DNA from: an uncultured Cohaesibacter sp.
Lineage (GTDB): Bacteria; Pseudomonadota; Alphaproteobacteria; Rhizobiales; Cohaesibacteraceae
Length of the DNA stretch: 64,000 bases
Direction: 5' to 3'
Assembly (NCBI RefSeq): GCF_963678225.1
Contig: NZ_OY782764.1
Coordinates: forward strand, 3,291,001-3,355,000
Shown: positions 34,164 to 43,173 of the stretch, piece by piece
How positions within the stretch are numbered: the first letter of the stretch is position 1
Layout of the letters: each line of letters starts with the position of its first letter
Program-made: the position numbers and the translations under genes
The notes under the pieces: model-generated
Databases searched by the model: none
What the model saw: only the letters and a program-made list of their open reading frames with translations
Told to the model about the DNA's origin: nothing

Positions 34164-35279
34164 ATGTCTTTCAAGGCTCCTCTGTCATCGCCCAAAATTC
34201 CAGCCACTGTTGTGACCGGCTTTCTCGGCTCCGGCAAAACCACGCTCATCCGCCATCTGATTGAACAGGCCGGGGACAAGAAAATTGCCCTCATCGTCAA
34301 TGAATTTGGCGATATGGGGTTCGACGGCGAAATGATTTCAAGCTGCGGCAATCCCAATTGCACCGAAGACGATGTTGTCGAACTGAAAAACGGCTGCATT
34401 TGCTGCACGGTGGCCGACGAGTTCCTGCCGACCATGGAAATGTTGCTCAAGCGCGAACCACGTCCGGAGCATATCGTTATCGAGACATCCGGCTTGGCGC
34501 TACCCCAGCCTCTTGTTCAGGCCTTCCAGTGGCCCAGCGTACGCGCTTCGGTCACCGTCGACGGCGTGATTACCATCGCCGATGCCGCAGCGCTGAGCGA
34601 AGGCCACTATAGCACCGATGAAGAGGCCGTTGTGCGTCAGCGGGAACAGGATGACTCAATCGATCACGAAAATCCGATTGATGAGCTCTTCAATGATCAG
34701 CTCAAATGCGCGGACATGATTGTGATTTCCAAGGCCGATCTCATTGATGAGGATGCCATGGCGCGGGTGGAAGCGATCATTGCGGAGCATCGGCGCGATG
34801 GGGTGAAAACCATTCACTCGGCCAATGGCAATGTTTCGACCGCTGTACTTTTGGGCCTTGAAGCGGGCGCGGAAGAGGATCTCGACAGCCGAGAAGCCGC
34901 GCATGATCATCTCCATCTCCATCACGATCACGATCACGATCACGACGATGACCATGATCACGATGATGATCATGACCATCATCATCATCATCATCACCAT
35001 CACGACCATGATGACTTCCATTCTGCAGTTGTCGCGCCGCGCGCCTTTGCCTCGATGGATGCGCTTAAACAGGCCGTATCAGATGTTTTGGCTCAGTCCG
35101 GCGTCCTGCGCGTTAAAGGCTATGCGGCGATTGAAGGCAAAAAGGCACGCGTTGTGGTGCAGGCGGTCGGGCGTCGCGTGGAAAGCTGGTTCGATCCGGG
35201 GGCTGAGACCTCGACAGGTCTGGTGGTCATTGGTCTTAAGGATTTCGATCTGGATCGCGCCAACAAGACCCTAGGCTAG
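34164..35279 (+). CDS. cobW: CobW-type COG0523 GTPase with histidine-rich segment
   Basis: A 371-residue G3E GTPase and metallochaperone. Walker A GFLGSGKTT is at 19-27, the metal-binding CICC motif at 78-81, Walker B ETSG near 110 and the base-recognition ISKADLID in the middle. Between the GTPase and C-terminal CobW_C domains lies a His/Asp-rich stretch (encoded about 34900-35015) with runs of up to nine His, a likely metal store. It stands directly before cobN under a B12 riboswitch, so cobalt delivery to the late chelatase is the usual assignment. Confidence 0.93.
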   Translation: MSFKAPLSSPKIPATVVTGFLGSGKTTLIRHLIEQAGDKKIALIVNEFGDMGFDGEMISSCGNPNCTEDDVVELKNGCICCTVADEFLPTMEMLLKREPRPEHIVIETSGLALPQPLVQAFQWPSVRASVTVDGVITIADAAALSEGHYSTDEEAVVRQREQDDSIDHENPIDELFNDQLKCADMIVISKADLIDEDAMARVEAIIAEHRRDGVKTIHSANGNVSTAVLLGLEAGAEEDLDSREAAHDHLHLHHDHDHDHDDDHDHDDDHDHHHHHHHHHDHDDFHSAVVAPRAFASMDALKQAVSDVLAQSGVLRVKGYAAIEGKKARVVVQAVGRRVESWFDPGAETSTGLVVIGLKDFDLDRANKTLG

Positions 35280-35296
35280 AGAAGACCCGCGATAGT

Positions 35297-35326
35297 AAAG
35301 CCAAAGATAACAAAGCCAAGGACAAT
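35297..35326. repeat. 15-bp direct repeat in the cobW-cobN gap
   Basis: AAAGCCAAAGATAAC and AAAGCCAAGGACAAT stand head to tail in the 62-base gap between cobW and cobN, differing at three positions. The third partial copy (AAGGACC) provides the ribosome site for cobN. Confidence 0.4.
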
Positions 35327-35341
35327 AAGGACCGTACCCAC

Positions 35342-38300
35342 ATGCACATTCTGGCGCCTGATGCAGGACGGATTGATGACGGTGAAGAGGCCGTGGATCT
35401 GGGGCAGACCCCCGGTGATATCCTCATTCTGTCTTCTGCAGATAGCGAACTTTCAGCATTTGCCATGTCGGCACGGTCTCGCCCCGATGAGGCCGCTTCG
35501 GTGCGTCTGGCCAACCTCATGGCGCTGGGGCATCCCTATTCTGTTGATCTCTATGTGGATCAAACCGCCAGCCACGCAAAAGTCATCGTGCTGCGCCTTC
35601 TTGGTGGCGTTGAATATTGGCGTTACGGGCTAGAGCAGCTCAAGAAGCTTTCGCGCGGCTATGACGTCAAATTGCTCGTCATGCCCGGCGATGACAAGTG
35701 GGATGAAAGCTTGGCGGAATGGTCTAGCGAACCTGTGGCCATTGTGCGCCAGCTCTGGCGCTATTGCGTTGAGGGGGGAGCAGAAAATATGGCCCTTGCG
35801 CTCCGGTTTGCCGAGGCGTTGATTGCGGGGGGCATAGAGGCTGTGCCTCATCCTGTGCCTTTGCCGCGCGTAGGCATTCTCAAACACGGGGAAAGCTTTA
35901 GCGGCGAAGTGGGTCTACAGCGCTATTTGGCTGAGATGGCCAATGGATCGCCAAGTGCAGTGGTGCCAATCCTTTTTTATTGGTCTTACGTGCAAAGCGC
36001 CATGACAGCGCCGATTGATGCGCTTGCAGAAGCGCTTGAGGCAAACGGACTGCATGCCTTGCCGATCTTTCTACCGAGCTTGAAGGACTTCGAGGCGCAG
36101 GAATTCCTCCAAGGCGCTTTGGCTCAGTTGCCGCCCGCTGTGTTACTCAATTGCACCGCTTTTGCTTTGTCCAAGGCCGGGCAGGCTTACGAGCCTACCA
36201 TTCTCGATCACTATGATTGTCCGGTGCTTCAGGTCATTCTGTCAGGTTCCAGCAAGCTGGCGTGGGAGGAAAGCCCGCGCGGTCTCTCTGCTCGGGATCT
36301 GGCCATGCATGTGGTTCTGCCCGAGCTGGATGGGCGCATCCTAAGCCGCGCCATAGCCTTCAAGGAAGAAGGCGCGCTGGATAGCAAGACGCATTACAAA
36401 CCCGTGGAATTGGTTCCACATAGCGATCGGATTGCTTATGTCGCCGCCTTGGCCAAAGGCTGGGCCCGCTTGCGCAATTCCGAACCCAAAAGCCGCAAGG
36501 TTGGCGTGGTGTTGGCAAACTATCCCAACAAGGACAGCCGCATCGCCAATGGGGTTGGGCTGGATAGTCCGGCCTCTGTTGTTGCCTTGATGAAATCCAT
36601 GCAGCATGCGGGCTATCAAATTGGCCCTGTGCCGGAAGATGCCGACGCGCTGATGCAGCAGATCCTCAAAGGGCCGACCAATGCACTGGGCAAGGCCATC
36701 CGTCAGAGCGAGAACCTGCTGACTCTGGCCGACTATAGGGCCATGTTTGAGGCACTGCCTGAGGCCGTTCAGAACGGCGTCGTCACCCGCTGGGGGCCGC
36801 CAGAGGATGACCCGATGGTCACTGGTGAAGCGTTCCAGCTAGCGATCCTCACCTTTGGTAATCTGGCCATCGGTGTGCAGCCTGCCCGTGGGTATAATAT
36901 CGACCCCAAAGATACCTATCACGATCCGGATCTGGTGCCGCCGCACAATTACTTTGCCTTCTATTTCTGGCTGCGGCGGGTCTATGGCGTTCATGCGGTC
37001 ATTCATGCAGGCAAGCATGGTAATCTTGAATGGCTGCCGGGAAAGGCGCTCGCGCTCAGTGAGGCTTGCTATCCCGAAGCTGTGCTCGGGCCGGTGCCGC
37101 ATCTCTATCCCTTCATCGTCAATGACCCCGGCGAAGGTTGTCAGGCCAAGCGCCGCTCCAGCGCGGTGATCATTGATCATCTGACCCCACCGCTCACCCG
37201 CGCCGAAAGCCATGGTGCAGGCGAAGAGCTGGAAGCACTGGTGGATGAATTCTACACCGCGCAAGGGGTGGATCCGCGCAGATCGGACAAGCTGCTGGAG
37301 GAAATTCGCTTTCTGGCCAGCCGCACCGGCCTTGATAAGGATGCAGGCGTGGCTGCTGATGATGACAACCAGACCGCTTTGCAGCAACTGGACACCCATT
37401 TGTGCGACCTTAAGGAGCTACAAATACGCGACGGTCTGCATATTCTGGGTGCCTCGCCGGAAGGGGGGTATCGAACCGATTTGCTGGTCGCGATTGCGCG
37501 GGTGCCGCGGGGCAACGAACCCGCTCAGCAGTCTTTCCACCGCGCCATTGCTGCGGATCTCGACCTTACAGTGGCGGGGGCTCGCTTCGATCCTCTGGAT
37601 TGCGATTTTGCCAAAGAATGGGACGGTCTGCGCCCTGATCTTCTTGCCCCTCTTTCAGACGCCCTGTGGCGCCATTGCGGCGATACGGTCGAGCGGATCG
37701 AGCTGCTCGCCAAGGCGTTGGTTGCAGGTGAGGTGGTCTGCCCTGACGGGTTTGCGGCAACAAAGGCTGTGCTCAATTGGGTAGAGGGAGACCTCAGCGC
37801 AGCGATTGATGCCTGCGGGCCCGAAGAAACCAGTCATCTGTTGGCCGGCCTTGGTGGACGGTTTGTGCCGCCCGGTCCCTCGGGAGCCCCCACAAGAGGC
37901 CGACCGGACGTTCTGCCAACGGGCCGCAATTTCTTTGCTGTCGATGTGCGCTCCGTGCCCTCCAAAACGGCTTGGGACATCGGAGAACTCTCTGCGGAGC
38001 GGCTGATGGAACGCCACTTTCAGGATGAAGGCGAATGGCTTCAAGCCATCGTACTGACCTGTTGGGGCACGTCCAACATGCGCACCGGTGGCGATGATAT
38101 TGCACAGGCGCTGGCCCTGCTGGGGGTCCGTCCCGTCTGGGAACCAGCATCGGGGCGCGTGACAGGCATAGAGGTGCTGCGGCTTGAGGAATTGCGGCGC
38201 CCACGCGTGGACGTGACCTTGCGAATTTCAGGCTTTTTCCGCGATGCCTTCCCCCATCAGATCGACCTGTTCGATAGCGCCGTGCGGCAGGTATCCGAAC

Positions 38301-39130
38301 TGGATGAAGACGAGGACGCCAACCCGCTGGCCGCCCGTGTGCGCCGCGAAAGGGCCGAGGCCGAAGCGCAGGGCGTTGACGCAGATCTGGCTCGCAGGCA
38401 GTCCACGTTCCGTGTGTTCGGCTCCATGCCGGGGGCTTATGGGGCGGGGCTTCAGGCCCTGATCGACGAGAAAATCTGGGACAAGCGTTCGGACTTTGCC
38501 GAGGCCTTTGTCGCCTGGGGTGGATTTGCCTATGGCGCCGGGCAATATGGTGACCGTGCCGCCGACAGTCTCAAGCGTCGCTTGTCAAAAGTAGATGCGG
38601 TGATCCAGAATCAGGATAATCGCGAGCATGATCTGCTCGACTCGGACGACTATTACCAGTTTGAAGGTGGGCTTGCTGCCAGTGTCGAGAGTTTCCGTGG
38701 CGCTGCACCGAAAGTCTATCATAATGATCATTCTCGTGCCGAACGCCCCGTTATCCGCACGCTGGATGAGGAAATAGCGCGCGTTGTGCGTGGGCGGGCG
38801 GCGAACCCGAAATGGATTGCCGGTGTGATGCGCCATGGCTATAAGGGCGCGTTCGAAATCGCGGCAACGCTTGATTACCTGTTTGCCTTTGCCGCGACGA
38901 CCAACGCCGTAGGCGATCATCATTTCGATCAGCTCTATGAGGCCTATATCGAGGATGATGCTGTTGCTGATTTCCTCAAGGACAAGAACCGGCCCGCTTA
39001 TGATGACATGATTGATCGCTTTTTGGAGGCGCTGGATCGAGGCCTCTGGACGCCAAGATCTAACAGTGCCCGATTCAATCTGGAAGAAAACAAGAAACCA
39101 GCCACTCAGCAGGAAGGGGAGTTCCTATGA
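35342..39130 (+). CDS. cobN: Cobaltochelatase subunit CobN
   Basis: A 1262-residue large subunit of the ATP-dependent late cobaltochelatase, which with CobS and CobT inserts cobalt into hydrogenobyrinic acid a,c-diamide. The N-terminus (GRIDDGEEAVDLGQTPGDILILS) and central HAVIHAGKHGNLEWLPGKALALS and YPFIVNDPGEGCQAKRR segments match the CobN/BchH family. Length is full. CobS and CobT are not in this window. The same locus carries the early chelatase CbiX, so the need for CobN is an open question. Its stop overlaps the cobO start by four bases. Confidence 0.95.
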   Translation: MHILAPDAGRIDDGEEAVDLGQTPGDILILSSADSELSAFAMSARSRPDEAASVRLANLMALGHPYSVDLYVDQTASHAKVIVLRLLGGVEYWRYGLEQLKKLSRGYDVKLLVMPGDDKWDESLAEWSSEPVAIVRQLWRYCVEGGAENMALALRFAEALIAGGIEAVPHPVPLPRVGILKHGESFSGEVGLQRYLAEMANGSPSAVVPILFYWSYVQSAMTAPIDALAEALEANGLHALPIFLPSLKDFEAQEFLQGALAQLPPAVLLNCTAFALSKAGQAYEPTILDHYDCPVLQVILSGSSKLAWEESPRGLSARDLAMHVVLPELDGRILSRAIAFKEEGALDSKTHYKPVELVPHSDRIAYVAALAKGWARLRNSEPKSRKVGVVLANYPNKDSRIANGVGLDSPASVVALMKSMQHAGYQIGPVPEDADALMQQILKGPTNALGKAIRQSENLLTLADYRAMFEALPEAVQNGVVTRWGPPEDDPMVTGEAFQLAILTFGNLAIGVQPARGYNIDPKDTYHDPDLVPPHNYFAFYFWLRRVYGVHAVIHAGKHGNLEWLPGKALALSEACYPEAVLGPVPHLYPFIVNDPGEGCQAKRRSSAVIIDHLTPPLTRAESHGAGEELEALVDEFYTAQGVDPRRSDKLLEEIRFLASRTGLDKDAGVAADDDNQTALQQLDTHLCDLKELQIRDGLHILGASPEGGYRTDLLVAIARVPRGNEPAQQSFHRAIAADLDLTVAGARFDPLDCDFAKEWDGLRPDLLAPLSDALWRHCGDTVERIELLAKALVAGEVVCPDGFAATKAVLNWVEGDLSAAIDACGPEETSHLLAGLGGRFVPPGPSGAPTRGRPDVLPTGRNFFAVDVRSVPSKTAWDIGELSAERLMERHFQDEGEWLQAIVLTCWGTSNMRTGGDDIAQALALLGVRPVWEPASGRVTGIEVLRLEELRRPRVDVTLRISGFFRDAFPHQIDLFDSAVRQVSELDEDEDANPLAARVRRERAEAEAQGVDADLARRQSTFRVFGSMPGAYGAGLQALIDEKIWDKRSDFAEAFVAWGGFAYGAGQYGDRAADSLKRRLSKVDAVIQNQDNREHDLLDSDDYYQFEGGLAASVESFRGAAPKVYHNDHSRAERPVIRTLDEEIARVVRGRAANPKWIAGVMRHGYKGAFEIAATLDYLFAFAATTNAVGDHHFDQLYEAYIEDDAVADFLKDKNRPAYDDMIDRFLEALDRGLWTPRSNSARFNLEENKKPATQQEGEFL

Positions 39131-39756
39131 AAAAGACAGACGGTATGACGCAGGAAGAGCTCGACGCTCGCCATGCAGAAAAGATGAAAAAGAAAAAGGC
39201 CGCGCGTGAAAAAATCCTCGCCACCAAGACCGAGGAAAAGGGCCTGATTATTGTTCATACGGGCAAAGGCAAGGGCAAATCCACCGCCGCCTTCGGCATG
39301 GCCTTCCGCTCCATCGGGCACGGGCACAAAATCGCTGTCATCCAGTTCGTCAAGGGGGCATGGGATTCGGGCGAAAAGCGCATGCTGGAAAAATTCCCCG
39401 AGCAGGTGACGATCAAAGCCATGGGCGAGGGCTTTACCTGGGAGACACAGGATCGTAACAAGGACATCGCCAATGCCCGCGCAGCATGGGAAGCGGCAAA
39501 GGAAGCGATTCTCGATCCGGAAAACCGCTTCGTGCTGCTGGACGAGTTGAACATCGTCTTGCGTTATGACTATCTGCCGATTGAGGAAATCGTGGGCTTC
39601 CTGAGCGAAGAAAAGCCAGATGATACCCATGTTGTTATCACCGGTCGCAACGCAAAGGACGAGTTGATTGAAATAGCTGATCTGGTGACCGAAATGACGC
39701 TGATCAAGCATCCGTTCCGATCTGGTGTCAAGGCACAGGAAGGCATCGAGTATTAG
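39127..39756 (+). CDS. cobO: Cob(I)yrinic acid a,c-diamide adenosyltransferase
   Basis: A 209-residue adenosyltransferase of the BtuR/CobO/CobA type that moves the adenosyl group of ATP to Co(I) corrinoids. The basic, lysine-rich N-terminus (RHAEKMKKKKAAREKI) is followed by the P-loop HTGKGKGKSTAAFGMAFR and by VLLDELNIVLRYDY. Full length. Four-base overlap with cobN means co-translation. Confidence 0.95.
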   Translation: MKKTDGMTQEELDARHAEKMKKKKAAREKILATKTEEKGLIIVHTGKGKGKSTAAFGMAFRSIGHGHKIAVIQFVKGAWDSGEKRMLEKFPEQVTIKAMGEGFTWETQDRNKDIANARAAWEAAKEAILDPENRFVLLDELNIVLRYDYLPIEEIVGFLSEEKPDDTHVVITGRNAKDELIEIADLVTEMTLIKHPFRSGVKAQEGIEY

Positions 39757-39763
39757 GAAAATT

Positions 39764-39784
39764 GCTGATTTAATTCAGCTTTTC
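39764..39784 (+). terminator. Probable terminator after cobO
   Basis: GCTGA (39764-39768) pairs with TCAGC (39775-39779), flanked by AAAATT before and TTTTCTG after. Short stem, so moderate strength. Confidence 0.55.
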
Positions 39785-39856
39785 TGTGTCCAAACCATAG
39801 GGCAAGCCAAAGGCGAGTTGACATGCCTTGCTTGCAATCCTACACATGAATTGTTC

Positions 39857-40048
39857 GATGGTTTTTCTCGTCCAGGCGTGATGAGAAAATGAAAAGGGAA
39901 CATGGTGAGGCTTACCCATCAGGGACCGACTCCATGGCTGCCCCCGCAACTGTAAGCGGCGAGCGATTGATTAGAGAAATCCACTGACACCGGGGTGTTG
40001 GGAAGGTTTAGTCAATTGCTATGACCCGTGAGCCAGGAGACCTGCCAT
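39857..40048 (+). promoter_or_regulatory. Adenosylcobalamin riboswitch 2
   Basis: Closing helix GATGG (39857-39861) with CCATC (about 40044-40048); conserved blocks AAAAGGGAA (39893), GGCTGCCCCCGCAACTGTAA (39936-39955), and the B12 box GAGCCAGGAGACCTGCC at 40030-40046. Downstream, GGCTGA/TCAGCC (hairpin at about 40061-40076), CAGACT/AGTCTG and CTGGTG/CACCAG stems form a candidate expression platform before the ribosome site at about 40207. It controls the cobalt transporter and perhaps the biosynthetic genes that follow. The whole 462-base gap 39757-40218 is thus accounted for. Confidence 0.95.
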
Positions 40049-40218
40049 CAGACTGGTACAGGCTGAATAGTCAGCCTTGCCGCCTCTAAACAAGACGCCG
40101 GGGTGAGCGTTGGGTAGAGAGATAGTCTGGTGCCCTATTTTACACCAGCAGTCCCTTGCCGATACTTCCATTCCCACAGCGTCTCCAAATTGGCTTGTTG
40201 CCGACAGGAGATGACTCT

Positions 40219-41010
40219 ATGCATAAATTACTGACAGGGGCGCTTTTAGCTTCCGCCCTCATGGTTTCCAGCGCCGCGAATGCGCATTTTCAGCTGGTCT
40301 ATACCCCACAGGTCAATCTGGTCAAAGCGGGCGATGTTCCGCTGAAACTCATATTCTGGCATCCGTTTGAAAACGGCCATGTTATGGATATGGGCACGCC
40401 GGAAGCCTTTTATGCCCTGCATAAAGGCAAGAAGATTGACCTGATGGACACACTGGTGCCCATGCGTTTTCAGGGCTCAGCCAATGACGCAGATGCGTTC
40501 GACGCCAGTGTGAAGGTTAAGCGCAGCGGCGACTATACGCTCGTCTTGCGGCCTGCTCCCTATTATGAAGAGAGCGAAGATATCTATATCCAGCAGATCG
40601 CCAAGAGCTATCTGAATAAGGGCGGGCTTCCCACTGATTGGAATGAACCCGCTGGGCTCAAAACCGAAATAGTCCCGCTCAACAAGCCGACCAATATTCT
40701 TGCCGGATCCACTTTTACCGGGCGCGTTCTTTCGCAAGGCAAACCGGTGGCTGGTGCCGAAATCGAGATTGAATATATGGCTGCTGAGCCGGATATGAAT
40801 GCCAACAAGCCGCAAATGGCCTCTGCCAAACCGGCTCCGGGTGGTGCGCTGGTCGCTCTTTCCGATGAGAATGGCTATTTCACCTTCGGTATTCCAAAGG
40901 CTGGCTTCTGGGGCTTCGCTGCCCTTGGGACTGGTCCTGACACCGAATATGAAGGCAAAGAGCTTTCGCAGGATGCGGTTATTTGGGTGAGAGCTTATGA
41001 CCTCAAATAG
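40219..41010 (+). CDS. DUF4198 periplasmic protein of the cobalt uptake operon (NikK-like)
   Basis: A 263-residue exported protein of the DUF4198 family, relatives of which (NikK) accompany nickel/cobalt ECF transporters. Signal peptide 1-22 ends in AANA, so the mature protein would begin with H23 (HFQLVYTP). Beta-rich body with a late domain of carboxypeptidase-regulatory type (DENGYFTFGIPKAGFWGF). The ATG at 40219 has AGGAG upstream. First gene under riboswitch 2, so cobalt rather than nickel is the likely metal. A periplasmic metal-capturing role is inferred. Confidence 0.8.
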   Translation: MHKLLTGALLASALMVSSAANAHFQLVYTPQVNLVKAGDVPLKLIFWHPFENGHVMDMGTPEAFYALHKGKKIDLMDTLVPMRFQGSANDADAFDASVKVKRSGDYTLVLRPAPYYEESEDIYIQQIAKSYLNKGGLPTDWNEPAGLKTEIVPLNKPTNILAGSTFTGRVLSQGKPVAGAEIEIEYMAAEPDMNANKPQMASAKPAPGGALVALSDENGYFTFGIPKAGFWGFAALGTGPDTEYEGKELSQDAVIWVRAYDLK

Positions 41011-41039
41011 CCTTCCATACCGTAGCCGGAGGGCGCGCC

Positions 41040-41663
41040 ATGCATATCGTTGATGGTGCTCTTTCCAACGAGGTGCTGATTGTGGGGTCCGCTATGTCCG
41101 CAGTTGGTATCGTCGTAGGCTTGCGGAGGTTGACGATGGACCTCATTCCGGCTGCCGGGGTGCTCAGCGCAACATTCTTTGTTGCATCGCTCATCCATGT
41201 GCCGCTGGGATTTTCTAGTGTTCATCTCATCCTGAACGGTCTGGCCGGGATTATTCTCGGCTGGGCTGCGTTTCCAGCATTGTTCGTCGCGCTGCTTCTA
41301 CAAGCAGTCTTTTTCGCCTTCGGAGGCATCTCGGTGCTCGGAGTGAATACTCTGAACATCGCCGCGCCCGCAGTATTGGTTGGTTTGATGGTCAATCCGT
41401 TTTTGATCCGAACCACATCGTCCAGTCTTGCCGCTGTATTTGGGGGCGTTGCCGGAGCATTGGCCATCGCCTTGACGACGCTCTTTGTTGCTCTGTCTCT
41501 TGGCTTTTCAGGTGATAACTTCGCCTTGCAGGCGAAAATTGTCTTCGTGGCTCATATCCCGATCATGATTATCGAAGGGCTTTTGTCTGCTGCTGCCATC
41601 TACCTCATACACAAAGTGAAGCCGGAACTGCTGCATGCAATGAACAAGGGGGGAGTCCGATGA
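41040..41663 (+). CDS. cbiM: Cobalt ECF transporter substrate-binding membrane protein
   Basis: A 207-residue CbiM/NikM family S-component with about six to seven membrane helices. The N-terminus MHIVDGALS places H2 beside the free amine, the known metal site of the family, and H62 in FSSVHLILNGLAG corresponds to the third ligand. It lacks a separate CbiN; two periplasmic helper proteins are encoded on either side instead. The stop overlaps the next start by four bases. Confidence 0.92.
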   Translation: MHIVDGALSNEVLIVGSAMSAVGIVVGLRRLTMDLIPAAGVLSATFFVASLIHVPLGFSSVHLILNGLAGIILGWAAFPALFVALLLQAVFFAFGGISVLGVNTLNIAAPAVLVGLMVNPFLIRTTSSSLAAVFGGVAGALAIALTTLFVALSLGFSGDNFALQAKIVFVAHIPIMIIEGLLSAAAIYLIHKVKPELLHAMNKGGVR

Positions 41664-42355
41664 CCCGATTGAAACAAATAGCGACGGCAGGCTTGCTTCT
41701 TCTTGTTTGCGCATTTGCCTCTCCGGCACTGGCCCACAAGGTCATCATGTCCGCTTACGCCGAAGGTGCTGTCATTGAGGGAGAACTGGGATTTTCCAAC
41801 GGTGATATGTCGACGAATACAACGGTTGAAGTGTTTGATGATGAGGGTACGAAGCTCGGCGAAACCAAGACAGACGAAGACGGCATATTCCAGTATAAGC
41901 CCACGGTTAAAGTGCCCCTGACTTTCAAGGCCAATCTTGGCGCAGGGCATATTGGCACTTTCCATATGGCTGCTGATGAACTTCCTGATTCGATCGGAGG
42001 CGATGCGAAGGAGAATGAGGCTTTAGCTGAGGTGTCTGCTGTTCTCGAAGAGATCAGTACAGGCGCCGACGGTGATGTGGCTGTGACCGCAGGCCTTGGC
42101 CCGGAAGCGCTGCAGAAGCTTATTGCGGCAGAGGTTCACGAACAGCTTGAAGCCTTTAAGCCAGAGTTCTCAAAGGCTGTAAGAAATGAAACCAAACCGC
42201 TGCGTAAGGTGATTTCTGAATATACCGAGAAGAATGACATGCAGGCGATCCTTGGTGGTATCGGCTATATCTGCGGATTGTTCGGCATTGGCTTTTACGT
42301 AGCCGCTCGCGGTGAACGCAAGAAACTCTCTGCAACGGCGAAGGAAACCGCATGA
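41660..42355 (+). CDS. CbiL/NikL-like periplasmic anchored protein of the cobalt transporter
   Basis: A 231-residue protein with a signal peptide (1-25, ending SPALA), a beta-domain like carboxypeptidase regulatory domains (DDEGTKLGETKTDEDGIFQYKP), a helical acidic middle part, and a single C-terminal membrane helix (ILGGIGYICGLFGIGFYVAA) with a basic tail. The mature N-terminus would be H26 (HKVIMSAY). NikL-type proteins replace CbiN in some ECF transporters. Overlaps of four bases on both sides tie it to cbiM and cbiQ. Not to be confused with the methyltransferase also called CbiL. Confidence 0.8.
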   Translation: MTRLKQIATAGLLLLVCAFASPALAHKVIMSAYAEGAVIEGELGFSNGDMSTNTTVEVFDDEGTKLGETKTDEDGIFQYKPTVKVPLTFKANLGAGHIGTFHMAADELPDSIGGDAKENEALAEVSAVLEEISTGADGDVAVTAGLGPEALQKLIAAEVHEQLEAFKPEFSKAVRNETKPLRKVISEYTEKNDMQAILGGIGYICGLFGIGFYVAARGERKKLSATAKETA

Positions 42356-43173
42356 GCGATATTCTGGGGGATGCAGGTCGAGCCAAAGGGCTGGGCCGGG
42401 CAGAGGCAAACAGCATCAGTGCAATCTTTTCTCATCGCCTCTGGATCCGCGAGCAGGATCCTCGTGTGAGAATTGTCGCCGTGTTTGTCTTCTCCATTTG
42501 CGTGGTTCAGCTGGACAAGCTGCTTCCCCTGGGAATTGCCCTTTTGGGTGGTCTGTTTCTGCTGCTGCAAGCAAGGATGCCCTTTGTTAACTCCCTCAAG
42601 CGGGTTCTGACAGTCGATAGCTTTATCATTCTGCTGCTAGTCATGCTGCCCTTTACAACGCCCGGCACAGAAATGGCATCGGTCTTTGGCTTCTCTGCCA
42701 GCTATGAAGGCTTGAGGCAGGCCATTGTCATTTTGTTGCGCGCCAATGCCATTGTGATGGCTTCTCTGGCCCTGTTGGCAACCATTGATGCGGTCACCTT
42801 CGGGCAGGCCCTAGCCAAATTGAAAGTGCCCGAAAGGCTCGTGCATCTGCTGCTGTTTACCGTGCGCTATATCGAGGTGTTACATGCCGAATATCTGCGG
42901 CTCAAAACAGCTATGAAATGCCGAGGCTTTGCTCCGGGCAACAATCTGCACACTTACAAGAGCGTCGGCTATCTTGTCGGCATGCTGCTCATTCGGTCTT
43001 TCGAGCGCTCTGAGCGCATACTCATGGCAATGAAATGCCGTGGATTTAACGGACAATTTCATTTGCTCAAGGATTTCGACTATACAAGACGCGACTTTAC
43101 CTTTTCGATGATAGCGTTCCTTTTTGTGCTGTTGCTCTTGGCGTTGGAGATGATGCATGTCGTTGCTGCTTGA
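42352..43173 (+). CDS. cbiQ: Cobalt ECF transporter transmembrane protein
   Basis: A 273-residue EcfT component with about five to six membrane helices. The two ATPase-coupling motifs are clear: RLKTAMKCRGF and ERSERILMAMKCRGFNG. It passes conformational change from the CbiO ATPase to CbiM. The final 17 bases overlap the cbiO start. Confidence 0.93.
   Translation: MSDILGDAGRAKGLGRAEANSISAIFSHRLWIREQDPRVRIVAVFVFSICVVQLDKLLPLGIALLGGLFLLLQARMPFVNSLKRVLTVDSFIILLLVMLPFTTPGTEMASVFGFSASYEGLRQAIVILLRANAIVMASLALLATIDAVTFGQALAKLKVPERLVHLLLFTVRYIEVLHAEYLRLKTAMKCRGFAPGNNLHTYKSVGYLVGMLLIRSFERSERILMAMKCRGFNGQFHLLKDFDYTRRDFTFSMIAFLFVLLLLALEMMHVVAA

Noticed and set aside
34656-35021. Minus-strand frame with Met/Ile/Val runs that looks like a membrane protein
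   Set aside because: It is the antisense of the His/Asp-rich tract of cobW; CAT/GAT codons read backwards give ATG/ATC. No ribosome site and no independent support.
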